A stretch of 64,000 bases of DNA from Evansella sp. AB-P1 (GCF_029688925.1 NZ_JARUKY010000008.1:124001-188000), one strand, 5' to 3'. Counted from the stretch's first letter, positions 1-9,875 are shown. The notes: generated from the sequence alone by a model not told the origin. Program-made: numbers and translations.

Positions 1-1
1 T

Positions 2-262
2 GATTTAACAAAAGGAAGTATTCGAGCTATTAATGAAATGAATTTATCTATTCCTAACGATATTTCTATTATTAGTTACGATAATATTCCTCAAATCAAT
101 ACATTCGATCAGCCTATTTCTATTGTAGGTGTTCCTAATGAAATTATTACTAATACCATTACCAAAGCCTTATTGGATATTATTGAGAAGAAAGATATTA
201 CAAATTCAATCATACTAACCCCAGAATTAAATATAAATGAATCCTGTATAGGAATAAAGTAA
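2..262 (+). CDS. LacI/GalR-family transcriptional regulator, C-terminal end (partial)
   Basis: The reading frame is open from the left edge, so only the last 86 or so residues are present. The stretch ending RAINEMNLSIPNDISIISYDN is the usual late segment of the periplasmic-binding-protein-like effector domain of LacI/GalR regulators, where most members have RAL.E.G..IP.DISV.G.DN. The DNA-binding helix-turn-helix lies outside the window. It converges on the pectin-degradation genes and shares a terminator with yteR. A LacI-type palindrome before uxaA makes it a candidate regulator of that locus, but this is inference from position only. Confidence 0.8.
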   Translation, partial: DLTKGSIRAINEMNLSIPNDISIISYDNIPQINTFDQPISIVGVPNEIITNTITKALLDIIEKKDITNSIILTPELNINESCIGIK

Positions 263-305
263 AAAAAGTGTCTCAGAGGCAATTGAAGCCTTTGAGACAC
301 TTTTT
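263..305. terminator. Bidirectional intrinsic terminator
   Basis: An 18-bp stem with one G-T type mismatch (left arm 263-280, right arm 288-305) surrounds a 7-nt AATTGAA loop. It has A-rich sequence on the left and T-rich sequence on the right, so it can serve both the LacI-type gene and the convergent yteR. Confidence 0.85.
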
Positions 306-314
306 ATTTTAGAA

Positions 315-1427
315 TTATTTAGAAGCAAAATACTTGTATAATTGAACACTTGCTAAGACGAATGCACCAACACCGTGCAAGTCATTTGCAATAGTGTCAC
401 GATCAACATAATATTCGTAAACACCGATTGAAGTTCCAATACAAATACCTGTAAGGGCAATTCCACCAGTAGGCGTTACTTCAATGTAATTATTTACGAT
501 ACCGTCATATCCTTTTTTCGCTGCTTCCATGTATTTTGCATCGACATAACCCTTGTTTACAGCTTTGGCAATCGCAAAGACAAATAAAGCAGACCCTGAG
601 CTCTCTAGCCAGTTATCTTCAAGATGTCCTTTATCAACAATTTGATACCATAGTCCAGATTCTTCATCTTGGAACTTAACAATATTAGCTACTAGTTCTT
701 GAAGGGTTTCGATTAATTCTTGTCTTTTTGGATGGGACTCAGGTAGTCTTTCAATGATGTTCACTAAAGCCATACCATACCAGCCTAATGAACGTCCCCA
801 AATTTCTGGAGCTGTGTTAGTACCTGGTACTGACCAAGGAGTTTCTCCACTTTCATCATACCCATGGAAATATAGTCCAGTCTTTTCATCCTTCGTATGT
901 TTTCTCATAAGCCCTTCTTGATGTAATACGAGATCAACAAGCTCAGGCTCATCAAAAGTTTGACCGTATTCGATAGTATAAGGTCCTGCCATATATAATC
1001 CGTCTAACCACATTTGATATGGATATTTATCTTTATGCCAAAATCCTCCTGCTTTTGTCATATTTAATGTTTTTAATAGGTTTCTTAGTTTATCCGCTGC
1101 AACTTTATAACGCTTATCACCAGTTTTTTCATATAGAGGGAATAATAATAATCCTGGTTGAATTGCATCTAATTCACTACGACGGAAATAGAAGTTCCCT
1201 TCTTCATCAACTAATTTATCAACATACTCTTTAAAATACTCATAATACTCATTGTTCTCAGTTACTTCCCAAACATCACGCATCCCACAAAGGAATACCC
1301 CTTGATGATAATGCCAACGGTCTTTTGGTGGTAACTTCACTGGCTCATATTGATCCATTAAACTTCTACAAGCTTCCTCTGCCCATTGCATAGGCTCTTT
1401 TCCTTTAAATAATAGTTGTTCTCCCAT
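315..1427 (-). CDS. yteR: Unsaturated rhamnogalacturonyl hydrolase, GH105 (YteR-like)
   Basis: Removes the unsaturated galacturonyl residue from the non-reducing end of rhamnogalacturonan-I oligosaccharides left by RG lyases, releasing 5-keto-4-deoxyuronate, which feeds KduI and KduD encoded at 22-24 kb. At 370 residues it matches B. subtilis YteR (about 373). It keeps RWHYHQGVFLCG near residues 37-48, LDAIQ with D87, and the YQMWLDGLYM segment with the catalytic Asp at residue 142, all shared with YteR as I remember it. There is no signal peptide, so it is cytoplasmic. AAGGAGG stands at good spacing before the ATG. It is the last gene of a run with two GH43 genes and an esterase. Confidence 0.92.
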   Translation of the reverse strand: MGEQLLFKGKEPMQWAEEACRSLMDQYEPVKLPPKDRWHYHQGVFLCGMRDVWEVTENNEYYEYFKEYVDKLVDEEGNFYFRRSELDAIQPGLLLFPLYEKTGDKRYKVAADKLRNLLKTLNMTKAGGFWHKDKYPYQMWLDGLYMAGPYTIEYGQTFDEPELVDLVLHQEGLMRKHTKDEKTGLYFHGYDESGETPWSVPGTNTAPEIWGRSLGWYGMALVNIIERLPESHPKRQELIETLQELVANIVKFQDEESGLWYQIVDKGHLEDNWLESSGSALFVFAIAKAVNKGYVDAKYMEAAKKGYDGIVNNYIEVTPTGGIALTGICIGTSIGVYEYYVDRDTIANDLHGVGAFVLASVQLYKYFASK

Positions 1428-1451
1428 TGTATTTCCTCCTTGTAATTCCAG

Positions 1452-3038
1452 TTATTTACATTGATGTATATTAAAATATTCAACATCTACAAATCCAGAG
1501 CTTTCTTGCTTTCCTTTATTCATACAAAAAATACCTATTTGTGCCCCAACCCATTGTCCTTCTTTAGCAGTGAAAAGCTTATCTATAGCATGAAAATCAT
1601 TACCATCCTCACTGAAGCTAAACTGACAATGAGCATTCTCTTGTACATCTACCCTTAAATAAAAAGTTTGAGCATCGATATGCCCTACTACGCTTTCAAC
1701 TTCCTGCGTACTTCCTGATTCCGTATCTCCGAAAAAATGGATAACATCTAAGCCCATATCTGACTTTTTCAACATTAAGCCTGAATATTTTAATCCGAAA
1801 ACAATGATCCCAGTATAGTCTTCATCACTTTGTGGATTAAAATGCATTTTAGTTGTTGTCGTAAAAGCAGGAGCAGGAAATTTCTGTGTTAATATATTAG
1901 GAAGATCGTACAATGTCTCAACATCTTTAGGGCGACTGATGGAATGTAATCTTAAGTTATTGTTAAGTAAGGTATACCAGAATGGCTTCTGATTGGCACG
2001 CCATTGCCATTGAAGACCTAAAGATTCTGTATGGAAATCATCTGATGTTTGTGGATTCATTATTTCTTGCTGTACTGGTACATTTGGTTTTTCCCAGCGA
2101 AGTACTGGCTCTCCAATACCTTCTTTATTTACATTATGCCCCATAACTGGCCAATCATTATCCCAACTCATAGGTTGAAGATGAGTAATTCTACCGTAAG
2201 CACCCTTATCTTGAAAATGAATAAACCAAGATTCCCCTGAATCTAATTCAACGTATCCACCCTGATGTGGTCCATTGACCTCTGTATTACCTTGATGGAG
2301 TACAATTTTATCCTCATAAGGTCCATAAATGGATTTTGAACGTAAGATTGTTTGCCAGCCTGTTGGAACACCACCTGCAGGTGCAAAAATATAATAATAA
2401 CCATTACGTTTATACATTTTAGGGCCTTCCATTGTAGGATGATTCTCTGTCCCATCATAGACGTATGTACCTTCATCCAAAAGAGCAGTTCCATCAGGCT
2501 TCATCTTGCAAATTTGTAGAATATGCTTTATTCCGCTTCTACTTCTAGCAAATGCATGGACAAGATAGGCTTGTCCATCTTCATCCCAAAAAGGACATGG
2601 ATCAATCCAACCTTTTGCTTCTTTTACTAAATGAAGTGGAGACCATTTTCCAAATGGATCTTCTGTCGTACTCATAAATATTCCTTCATCAGGTGCTCCA
2701 AAAAACACCCAATACTTCCCATCATGATAACGAATACTTGGAGCCCAAACACCGTCTCCATGACGAGGCTTATCATACGAATCTAACGGGAATGTATCAC
2801 AAACATGATTCACAATCTTCCAATTCACTAAATCTTTAGAATGTAAAATCGGTAAACACGGTGACATATTAAAGCTCGATGCCACCATAAAGAAATCATC
2901 ACCAACTCTTATTATATCTGGGTCTGAGTAATCTGCATAGATAATTGGATTTTGGTATGTTCCATCACCTAAATCTGCATTCCAGACAGACTTCTCATAG
3001 TCTCCAACGTTGACCATCCTTTTCATATTATCACTCAT
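1452..3038 (-). CDS. GH43 glycoside hydrolase (beta-xylosidase / alpha-L-arabinofuranosidase type)
   Basis: A five-bladed beta-propeller GH43 domain occupies about residues 25-320, followed by a beta-sandwich C-terminal domain of about 190 residues, as in two-domain xylosidase/arabinofuranosidase members. The expected acidic triad is visible: D39 in YSDPD, D146 in GWIDP and E204 in TMEGP. There is no signal peptide, so it should trim short xylo- or arabino-oligosaccharides in the cytoplasm. The exact linkage cannot be read from sequence; arabinan or xylan side chains of pectin are the likely targets given the neighbours. AAGGAG precedes the first ATG by 6 nt. Confidence 0.85.
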   Translation of the reverse strand: MSDNMKRMVNVGDYEKSVWNADLGDGTYQNPIIYADYSDPDIIRVGDDFFMVASSFNMSPCLPILHSKDLVNWKIVNHVCDTFPLDSYDKPRHGDGVWAPSIRYHDGKYWVFFGAPDEGIFMSTTEDPFGKWSPLHLVKEAKGWIDPCPFWDEDGQAYLVHAFARSRSGIKHILQICKMKPDGTALLDEGTYVYDGTENHPTMEGPKMYKRNGYYYIFAPAGGVPTGWQTILRSKSIYGPYEDKIVLHQGNTEVNGPHQGGYVELDSGESWFIHFQDKGAYGRITHLQPMSWDNDWPVMGHNVNKEGIGEPVLRWEKPNVPVQQEIMNPQTSDDFHTESLGLQWQWRANQKPFWYTLLNNNLRLHSISRPKDVETLYDLPNILTQKFPAPAFTTTTKMHFNPQSDEDYTGIIVFGLKYSGLMLKKSDMGLDVIHFFGDTESGSTQEVESVVGHIDAQTFYLRVDVQENAHCQFSFSEDGNDFHAIDKLFTAKEGQWVGAQIGIFCMNKGKQESSGFVDVEYFNIHQCK

Positions 3039-3147
3039 TACATTCTCCTTTCAATTAACTTATTAAACTTTTACTATAAAAAATATTAATTGTTAACTTT
3101 CGTACACATTTTACAGGTATAAATTACATTATTGAATAATAAGACAT

Positions 3148-4176
3148 TCAAAGAACTCTTTTTAGCCAATCATATGACTTCTTACCACTCACTTCATGAC
3201 CACCATCAAAGACTTCATGATCAAATGCATGTAACGAACCCATTTCTTTATACGTGCGTTCCAATTTATCTATTGCTGTTTTTACATGATTGTTAGGAAA
3301 GAGTTCGTCCTTTACTCCGGCTTCAACAAATAAAGGTCTTGGAGCTATTAATCCTATAAGCTCAGGCATCTCAGCAAGGTTTAAAATACTAGGGATATAA
3401 TTATCGAGACAGTGTTTCCTCGCCATAATACTTCCTTGAAAAGTATTCGTATACCCACTGATAATCGTAGCATTGATTCGTTCATCAATAATACTTGTAT
3501 ACACTGCTACTAATCCACCACCAGAGAAACCCATACAGCCTACTCTTTGATGATTTACCCCTTTTAAAGTCATCATAAAATCTATGACTCTCATACATTC
3601 AAAGACTCTTAAACCAGCTAATGTTTGTCCGAATAATAATAATTGACTAGCTAAGGTGTAACAGGAATTATCCGTATGTGAGGATTCCTCACTATCTTTC
3701 TTTAGCTTCCTTTCACCGAAACCTACTAATTCTGGACACACAACAATGAAACCTTTCCTAACTAAATCAATCGCAAAGTTTTTATGAATTCCTGGTTCAT
3801 CAAGATTTTCACTACCATCTGCATGTAAACCAACAATTTCCTTACTTCCATACCCGTGTCCATGTAAGGCAAGGACAGCAGACCCTTTAGTTTCTTTTTC
3901 ATTCGGTTCCTTAGGGTATAAAACATACACCGGTATTCTGATGTAATCTGTTATTTTAACCTCTACCCGTTGTCGAATATATTCGTCTAATTCCTTTTCT
4001 TCTAATAGCTTAAATGAAACAGGTTCTCCTCCTATTTGCTGAGGTAAACCGATGGCTTTTATAAATTGCGATTTAAGCAACTGTCTCCTTCCATCATATT
4101 GCTGATGGTGTTTAGTTACCGTTTCACTATACAATTGCTTCAAATAATTATCCGGCGTCCAATGATTATTGTTCAT
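3148..4176 (-). CDS. Alpha/beta-hydrolase, putative carbohydrate esterase
   Basis: A 342-residue alpha/beta-hydrolase of the dienelactone-hydrolase/acetyl-esterase type. Numbering from an upstream in-frame GTG at 4185, the nucleophile is S221 in GFSGGG, the acid D293 in VKDELFP and the base H330 in DGGHEV, with an oxyanion segment LALHGHGYG near residue 106. I place the start at the ATG at 4176 because AGGTGA lies 5 nt before it, whereas the GTG has no such site. The start overlaps the end of the upstream GH43 gene by 11 nt, so the two are translationally coupled. It probably removes acetyl or similar esters from xylan or pectin fragments (inference). Confidence 0.75.
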   Translation of the reverse strand: MNNNHWTPDNYLKQLYSETVTKHHQQYDGRRQLLKSQFIKAIGLPQQIGGEPVSFKLLEEKELDEYIRQRVEVKITDYIRIPVYVLYPKEPNEKETKGSAVLALHGHGYGSKEIVGLHADGSENLDEPGIHKNFAIDLVRKGFIVVCPELVGFGERKLKKDSEESSHTDNSCYTLASQLLLFGQTLAGLRVFECMRVIDFMMTLKGVNHQRVGCMGFSGGGLVAVYTSIIDERINATIISGYTNTFQGSIMARKHCLDNYIPSILNLAEMPELIGLIAPRPLFVEAGVKDELFPNNHVKTAIDKLERTYKEMGSLHAFDHEVFDGGHEVSGKKSYDWLKRVL

Positions 4177-5740
4177 ATGGGTCACCTACATATTCAAACC
4201 AATCAAAATCTACATAATGATCGCTTGTTTGCCCATTGCTACTAGCATACATACCAATATACGTACCTACAAAGCCTCCAGCAATATCAGTACTTAATAT
4301 AGACCCATCCACGTTTTCTATGAAAGTGTTCCACTCTTCAGATTTTTCACCGTAATAAAAGCTATATTGCTGTCCTACCGCCTCTATTTTGATAAAAATC
4401 TTTGAAACGTTAAGTGGATGCTCTTGTAACGTTTCTTCTCTTCCATCTGACCTTCTTATTAACTGGACCACTTTATTGTTATTCTGTAGTCGGCATTCCA
4501 ATCGAAGTTGATATTGACTACTTTGTAACAAAATGACTCCTGCAGATTCCCATTCTTCCAACGGTGTAAACTCCATTAACGTTCTTACTACAAAGTTCTT
4601 ATGCTGTTGTCTTCTTCCAATAAAGCTTGCATTTGAAGGTTCCATGATCGTTTCTGGTTTAAGCTTTAACCGTAAAAAACCAGGACGTTCTTTTAGAGAC
4701 CAATAATCTCCGCGGGGAGTCCTAACAAAATTCCATATGTGAGATAATTTTTCCTTATCAAAGTGATCACATGCTGGAGATAAAGACCACTTTCTTTCCT
4801 TTAGTTTTGGCTTAGGCATTTCCAGTTCAATCATTCCCTTACCAGGATTTATGACTGGCCAACCGTCCTCCCATGTAAAAGGAACTAGAAAAGTCTCTCT
4901 ACCTAAGTTTCTAAAGTCACCACCATAAGGTCTAGAACCAAGACATACCATCCACCATTCACCATATTGTGTTTGTACAATGTCCCCATGGCCTACATTA
5001 GAGATGGGATATCCTTTCCCCAAATGGCGATGAGTCAAAATAGGATTTGTCATGGATGGTTCATAGGGTCCCTTTATGGACTTACTACGAGAAATAGTAA
5101 CAGAATGAGTAAAGCTTGTCCCACCCTCAGCAATCAGTAAGTAGTACTTACCTTCCACTTTATAGATGTGTGGTCCTTCCGGTGCTATTGCTTGTTTTAC
5201 TGCACCATCCCACAGGACAATTTTTTCACCAACTAATTCTTGCTTATCTAAGTCTAATTCTTGTAACCAAATCTCCCTTTGCTTAGGATATTGTTCACCA
5301 CCAGCAGGTACACGATTCCCCGTATAATAACATTTCCCATCATCATCAAAAAACAATGAAGGATCAATTCCAGGTGCACTTTGTAACCAATAGGGGTCTG
5401 ACCATGGTCCTTCAGGGTCTGTTGCTGTCACGTAAAAGTTTTTTCTTTCTCCGGTTCTCGTAACGACAAAGGTTGTAATCATATAAAAGATTCCTTCATG
5501 ATAACGAAGAGTCGGAGCATAGATGCCACACGAACATGGTGTTTCGTCTAAGTTAAGCTGGGAAGATCGATCTAATACGTGACCTAGTTGATTCCAGTGG
5601 ACTAAATCCTTACTATGAAAAATTGGTACACCTGGAAAATACTCAAATGTAGACGTAACTAAATAATAATCATCCCCAACCCTACAAATTGAAGGATCGG
5701 GGTAAAAGCCTGGTAAAATTGGATTCTTAAATGTCTCCAT
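4166..5740 (-). CDS. GH43 glycoside hydrolase, XynB-like beta-xylosidase type
   Basis: A second GH43 protein of 524 residues. The N-terminus FKNPILPGFYPDPSICRVGD is the XynB-type signature. The catalytic set is D15 (PDPS), D126 (GIDPS) and E188 (PEGP). The C-terminal third is the extra beta-sandwich typical of GH43 beta-xylosidases. There is no signal peptide. It differs clearly from the other GH43 protein at 1452-3038, so the pair probably splits xylosidase and arabinofuranosidase activity (inference). AAGGAG precedes the ATG. It heads a run of four genes through the esterase and the second GH43 to yteR. Confidence 0.85.
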   Translation of the reverse strand: METFKNPILPGFYPDPSICRVGDDYYLVTSTFEYFPGVPIFHSKDLVHWNQLGHVLDRSSQLNLDETPCSCGIYAPTLRYHEGIFYMITTFVVTRTGERKNFYVTATDPEGPWSDPYWLQSAPGIDPSLFFDDDGKCYYTGNRVPAGGEQYPKQREIWLQELDLDKQELVGEKIVLWDGAVKQAIAPEGPHIYKVEGKYYLLIAEGGTSFTHSVTISRSKSIKGPYEPSMTNPILTHRHLGKGYPISNVGHGDIVQTQYGEWWMVCLGSRPYGGDFRNLGRETFLVPFTWEDGWPVINPGKGMIELEMPKPKLKERKWSLSPACDHFDKEKLSHIWNFVRTPRGDYWSLKERPGFLRLKLKPETIMEPSNASFIGRRQQHKNFVVRTLMEFTPLEEWESAGVILLQSSQYQLRLECRLQNNNKVVQLIRRSDGREETLQEHPLNVSKIFIKIEAVGQQYSFYYGEKSEEWNTFIENVDGSILSTDIAGGFVGTYIGMYASSNGQTSDHYVDFDWFEYVGDPYEQ

Positions 5741-5815
5741 TTAATTTCTCCTTTCCATTTGCTTTCACCCCAGGATACTAATGGGATCCGAATCAAAATT
5801 CCTTTATTTTAAGGT

Positions 5816-7351
5816 TTAACGTTGTGGTAAAACTTTAGAACGACTTGCTTCATCTACTTCTAAGTACGTATCGGAGGAAACAGTGGCTTGTCTACCTTCA
5901 ATATATACATTTTCTACATTATTTAATTTAACAACAGGCGTATTTTCATGTACCTTTTTCATGGAAAGGTTTGTTATATCAGCATTAGACACTTCTTCCA
6001 TGTATAAAGCAGGACCTTGTCTCGTTTCTACTCGAACACGATCAAATTCAATACCTTCTACATATTTACAGAAAATGCCGTCACCGGCACGAATAATAAC
6101 TTCTTTAACCATGTCAGGCTCTCCACCCTCTTCATTCGGGTCAGTGGTCATTTCAAAAACAACATTACTCAAGGTAATATCTCTTATTGGCATTTCTGGT
6201 AACCCATAAATAAAGCCTGCTGCAGCACGACAATTTTTAGCTGTTATATTACTAATTTGAACTTGCTCCACAACCGGTGTTTTTTCCGTTATTTCAATTG
6301 GCTCTTGAACAGTCATTAATGGATCATTCACATCAACACCGTAACGATAGAATGAATTCATTGCTAATGGACAAAATACATCTTCCATATAAATGTTATT
6401 TATAATAATATTTTTAATATAGGAACCTCGAGCACGGTTTGTTTTAAAACGAATTCCACGATCTGTACCTATAAACACACAGTTAGATACAGTTACATTA
6501 CGGATACCACCTGAATTTTCACTACCAAATACAATACCACCATGTCCTGCAGCCATTGTACAATTTGTAACTGTAACATTTTCTGTTGGTTTTCCAATTT
6601 TTCTACCATCTTCGTTGATACCTGATTTTAAACAAAGGCAATCATCACCCACATCAAAGTGACAATCCGTTACACGAACGTTGGAGCAAGAATCTATATC
6701 AAAACCATCTCCATTTGGTGTATCCCATGGATTATTAATTGTTACTCCTCGCACGCTAACGTGGTTACAATATACTAAGTGTGTATTCCAGAATGGTGAG
6801 TTTTGAAGGGTAACTCCTTCAACTGTTACGTGTTCGCAATCTAACAATTGCAGTAAGGCTGGACGTAAAAATTGCGTATCCCATTCAAGAATATTTGTTG
6901 TGATAGGCTCCATGTACTCTTCATTTCGTTTTCTAATTTCTTCAGTCCGTTCAGAAGAGTATGTTTCACCTTTTTTCAAGGAATTAGCAATATTCCACCA
7001 AGCTCTTCCTTGTCCATCGAAAGTTCCTTCACCTTTAATTGTTACATTTTTTAAACCTTTACCATAGATAAGTGGTTGATATCCATAACATTCATATCCT
7101 GACCACCTCGTTAAAGCAACTGGGTAAGCATCAAAATCATCTTTAAATAAAATTAATGAACCTGCATCTAAATGAAATGTAATATCACTCTTTAATTCAA
7201 TTGAACCTGTTAAGTATGTTCCAGCAGGTACAAATACCGTTCCTCCACCGTTTTCGGAACAAGCGGCTATTGCCTTCGCGAAGGCTTCTGTGTTATCTGT
7301 TACCTTGTCCCCTTTTGCACCATATTCTGTTACGTTATAAAATACCATCAT
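5816..7351 (-). CDS. GH28 polygalacturonase (intracellular exo-type, probable)
   Basis: A right-handed parallel beta-helix GH28 enzyme of 511 residues with a pectate-lyase-superfamily start (VTEYGAKGDKVTDNTEA). All four GH28 signatures are present: NGDGFD with D215, VGDDC with D236 and D237, AGHGG with H270, and RFK at 301-303. It should hydrolyse alpha-1,4-galacturonosyl linkages, releasing galacturonate for UxaC. The lack of a signal peptide and the long insertion around residues 115-160 favour an exo-acting enzyme on imported oligogalacturonides. GGAGG stands 7 nt before the first of two consecutive ATGs. Its promoter region carries two copies of the 50-bp element described separately. Confidence 0.88.
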   Translation of the reverse strand: MMVFYNVTEYGAKGDKVTDNTEAFAKAIAACSENGGGTVFVPAGTYLTGSIELKSDITFHLDAGSLILFKDDFDAYPVALTRWSGYECYGYQPLIYGKGLKNVTIKGEGTFDGQGRAWWNIANSLKKGETYSSERTEEIRKRNEEYMEPITTNILEWDTQFLRPALLQLLDCEHVTVEGVTLQNSPFWNTHLVYCNHVSVRGVTINNPWDTPNGDGFDIDSCSNVRVTDCHFDVGDDCLCLKSGINEDGRKIGKPTENVTVTNCTMAAGHGGIVFGSENSGGIRNVTVSNCVFIGTDRGIRFKTNRARGSYIKNIIINNIYMEDVFCPLAMNSFYRYGVDVNDPLMTVQEPIEITEKTPVVEQVQISNITAKNCRAAAGFIYGLPEMPIRDITLSNVVFEMTTDPNEEGGEPDMVKEVIIRAGDGIFCKYVEGIEFDRVRVETRQGPALYMEEVSNADITNLSMKKVHENTPVVKLNNVENVYIEGRQATVSSDTYLEVDEASRSKVLPQR

Positions 7352-7515
7352 TCAACAACCTCCAAATTTTATCTTTTACTTTGTTACTATTTACCTTTAT
7401 GAAACTTTCTAAAACAAGCTTCTTAGTTATTAGATTTAATTTATTTATCTTCGCAATTAAGAATATGAATGTGAAGAATAATCCTTTGCCTCTATCTCCT
7501 CCTTTTCAAAATTTC

Positions 7516-7544
7516 ATTATATAAGCATTTCATCACATGGTGAA
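7516..7544 (-). promoter_or_regulatory. Predicted sigma-A promoter of the GH28 gene
   Basis: Read on the minus strand, the -35 is TTCACC (7539-7544) and the -10 is TATAAT (7516-7521), separated by exactly 17 nt. The weak -35 fits a need for an activator; the GGTCTAC element sits roughly 50-60 bp upstream of the inferred start. Confidence 0.6.
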
Positions 7545-7583
7545 ATTTTAAACTTATATGGGTGGTCTACCCTAAAAATAGAA
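7528..7583. promoter_or_regulatory. GGTCTAC element, copy 1
   Basis: On the plus strand this contains CATGGT, then CTTATATGGGTGGTCTACCC (core 7560-7572), then TAAAAATAGAA. It matches copies at 7645-7697 and 14182-14234 along most of its length. The inner GGGTGGTCTACCC is an imperfect palindrome. It is a likely activator-binding site. Confidence 0.5.
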
Positions 7584-7644
7584 AATACCAATCTAAATAT
7601 AGTATTCATTCGTTACATCCCACTCATTCCAATTGAGATAATTT

Positions 7645-7697
7645 TTTTCATCCAGCATGGTCTAAGTTTTGCTTGCATGGGTGGTCTACACTGAAAT
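7645..7697. promoter_or_regulatory. GGTCTAC element, copy 2
   Basis: Plus-strand order is TTTTCATCCA, a 17-nt variable block, CTTGCATGGGTGGTCTAC, then CTGAAAT. It is collinear, without gaps, with the copy at 14182-14234 (39 of 52 positions by hand), and lies about 120 bp from copy 1 in the same orientation. Confidence 0.5.
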
Positions 7698-7720
7698 ACT
7701 CAAAGTAATATGACTTCTAT

Positions 7721-8920
7721 TTACTTATCTTTTGCTAACCAAGGGATTAAAAATTGAATACTCATCACAGCTATTAAAACCCATGGAATGGTTGTAGGAT
7801 TTATTTCTGTAGAAAAAATCATAAATACTATAATGCCTGAACCTCTACCAAGATTCGTAATTGTTTCCCTTAAAACAACTGACTCCATTCGAAAATTTTC
7901 TTTTAATGGAATCATGCCTACCCATTTAAAATAAAATGCCGCATATGCGTTTCCTTGCAATGGCTTAAACATATGGCTAATGGACATAAATAAAACAACT
8001 GTCCAAACCGAAATCTCCCAAAATAAAAACGATGCCGACACCATTAAACCAATGGCAGAATAAAGAAGGTATTTCCTTGTTGATTGTATATTTGCAACTC
8101 GCGAAATAATATAGCTAGAAATAATAGAAATGCTTAAAAAGGCCACATTCAAATATCCAACAGTGCTTTCCTCTAAAAATATTGTGTAAAGTAATATTGG
8201 TGGCACATACGATATAATTCCTTGTGGAAAACCAATAACAAACCAGCCTATAAGTACTTTTAGGAAATTCGGTTTCTTTTTTATTATTAAAGGTAAATAC
8301 TTCATATAATATTGCTTATGGTGAGACGTTTCTTTCTTTATTTTAAGACTACCTATTGTTGCTATTAAAAACATAATAAATGCAATTGTAAACACGAAAA
8401 CGTATCCACTTAAACCAGCATACATGCTTATAATGGCACCAGATGCAGCTGGACCTATTAAATTAGCACTCTGTGTTGTAATTTGATTCCACCCTAAATA
8501 TCGGTGACGATTTTCATTATTGGATACTTCATATGCTAGTGTAAAATAACCAAGCCAATATGCAGATTGAGCAGCTCCTCTCATCAAGGCGAATAAATAA
8601 AAGTACTTAACCATATCTTCCTGTACTAGAATAATACACAAATAAAATAGTGCAGTTAGAAATATTCCATAACGATAAATGGTTAAACGACCTTTTTCCT
8701 TTGCTACTTTCCCTACAGAATATGTAATAATTGCTTGGGAAAAAATTGCAATTAAGTTAAAAAGACCATTAATTAATAAACTATTGGTTAGACGCCATAA
8801 ATACAAATTAATAAAGATAATCGATAATGAATTTCCAAATTGAAAGATTGTATGATTTACAAGGGTAATTACAGCTTGGTTTGACAGCATTTTTTCTTTA
8901 GATAATTTTAATAATTTCAT
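7721..8920 (-). CDS. MFS transporter, substrate unknown
   Basis: A 399-residue integral membrane protein with about 12 hydrophobic helices and a short cytoplasmic loop near residues 190-215, as in major facilitator superfamily permeases. A charged loop after the second helix (GKVAKEKGR) matches the MFS loop 2-3 motif only loosely. It is the only obvious small-molecule transporter in the pectin locus, so uptake or export of uronates or oligosaccharides is possible, but nothing in the sequence fixes the substrate. The ribosome-binding site before the ATG is weak (AGAAGTG), leaving the start uncertain by a few codons. Confidence 0.65.
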   Translation of the reverse strand: MKLLKLSKEKMLSNQAVITLVNHTIFQFGNSLSIIFINLYLWRLTNSLLINGLFNLIAIFSQAIITYSVGKVAKEKGRLTIYRYGIFLTALFYLCIILVQEDMVKYFYLFALMRGAAQSAYWLGYFTLAYEVSNNENRHRYLGWNQITTQSANLIGPAASGAIISMYAGLSGYVFVFTIAFIMFLIATIGSLKIKKETSHHKQYYMKYLPLIIKKKPNFLKVLIGWFVIGFPQGIISYVPPILLYTIFLEESTVGYLNVAFLSISIISSYIISRVANIQSTRKYLLYSAIGLMVSASFLFWEISVWTVVLFMSISHMFKPLQGNAYAAFYFKWVGMIPLKENFRMESVVLRETITNLGRGSGIIVFMIFSTEINPTTIPWVLIAVMSIQFLIPWLAKDK

Positions 8921-9215
8921 TTATATACAACACTTCTCTCATAAGGAGTTTTCGTAATAAAAGACGGAGATAAATTAAATATTGATGTATGAAAGATTCT
9001 CGTATAATTGAAATTCTAAGTTATTTCAAAAATATTCTAGCTGACTATGAAAGATGCACTGTAATAAAATTACGTCTAATTAATTATGAAAGTTAACATA
9101 CACAACCATCATTTTCCTAATACTACTGCTAATGATATGATATAGTAGTAAGTACTTTATTAAAATAGTATTATAAGCACCTAATTATTTTTCACGTAAT
9201 GAAACGAGGGATTCT

Positions 9216-9875
9216 ATGGAAATGAGTGGATTTTCTAAACGGTTTTACCAAATTACTGAATGGATTATGAGGTTAGCCTATGTAAATTTCCTTTGGATCT
9301 TATTTACATTAGCAGGTTTAATAATTCTAGGTATCATGCCTGCTTCCATTGCAATGTTTAGTATCATTAACCAATGGCTAAATAAGAACACTGAAATACC
9401 TATATTTAAGACTTTTTTAACCGTTTACAAAAATCAATTCCTAAAAGGAAATATACTTAGTCTAATCACTATTATAATAGGTTTAATTATCTATGTTGAT
9501 TTACAATTTTTAGGTACTGTTGATGGACCATTATATATCATACTTTTTGTTGTATTTACTTTAGCTGCCATTCTTTTTACTATATTCCTCATATATATCG
9601 TACCGGTCTATGTATATTATGATCTAAAGCTTATTGACTACATTAAAACTGCAATTATGATTGGTGTCATTAACCTTCACATTAGTATAACAATGGTTTT
9701 AGGAATCTTAGGTATTCAATATATATTATTCATTTTCCCAAGTATAATCCCGTTCTTTAGTTTTAGTTTAACGGGGCTATATATTATGTGGTCAGCAACG
9801 ATAGCTTTTAACCGGCCAGTTGTAAAGAAAGAAATGAATAAAAAATATATTAGAGTTAAAAAGGAAATTAATTAG
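9216..9875 (+). CDS. DUF624 family membrane protein (YesL-like)
   Basis: A 219-residue protein with about five or six membrane helices and the start FYQITEWIMRLAYVNFLWIL, characteristic of DUF624/YesL proteins. In B. subtilis, yesL belongs to the rhamnogalacturonan cluster, and DUF624 genes usually accompany sugar ABC transporters, but no ABC sugar transporter is present here. The biochemical role of the family is unknown to me. It is the only plus-strand gene of the pectin locus and diverges from the MFS gene. GAGGGA precedes the ATG. Confidence 0.75.
   Translation: MEMSGFSKRFYQITEWIMRLAYVNFLWILFTLAGLIILGIMPASIAMFSIINQWLNKNTEIPIFKTFLTVYKNQFLKGNILSLITIIIGLIIYVDLQFLGTVDGPLYIILFVVFTLAAILFTIFLIYIVPVYVYYDLKLIDYIKTAIMIGVINLHISITMVLGILGIQYILFIFPSIIPFFSFSLTGLYIMWSATIAFNRPVVKKEMNKKYIRVKKEIN

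Larger units (their letters stand above)
7352..7720. other. 369-bp intergenic region with promoter and duplicated element
   Basis: There is no convincing gene. It holds the predicted GH28 promoter (7516-7544) and two same-orientation copies of the 50-bp GGTCTAC element (about 7528-7583 and 7645-7697), with AT-rich DNA elsewhere. Confidence 0.7.

Noticed and set aside
5883-6209. Plus-strand frame of 108 codons inside the GH28 gene
   Set aside because: Antisense shadow of a beta-helix coding region; no ribosome-binding site and no recognisable domain.
7201-7524. Plus-strand frame crossing the GH28 start and promoter
   Set aside because: It overlaps the promoter and 5' end of GH28 and has no ribosome-binding site or known domain.
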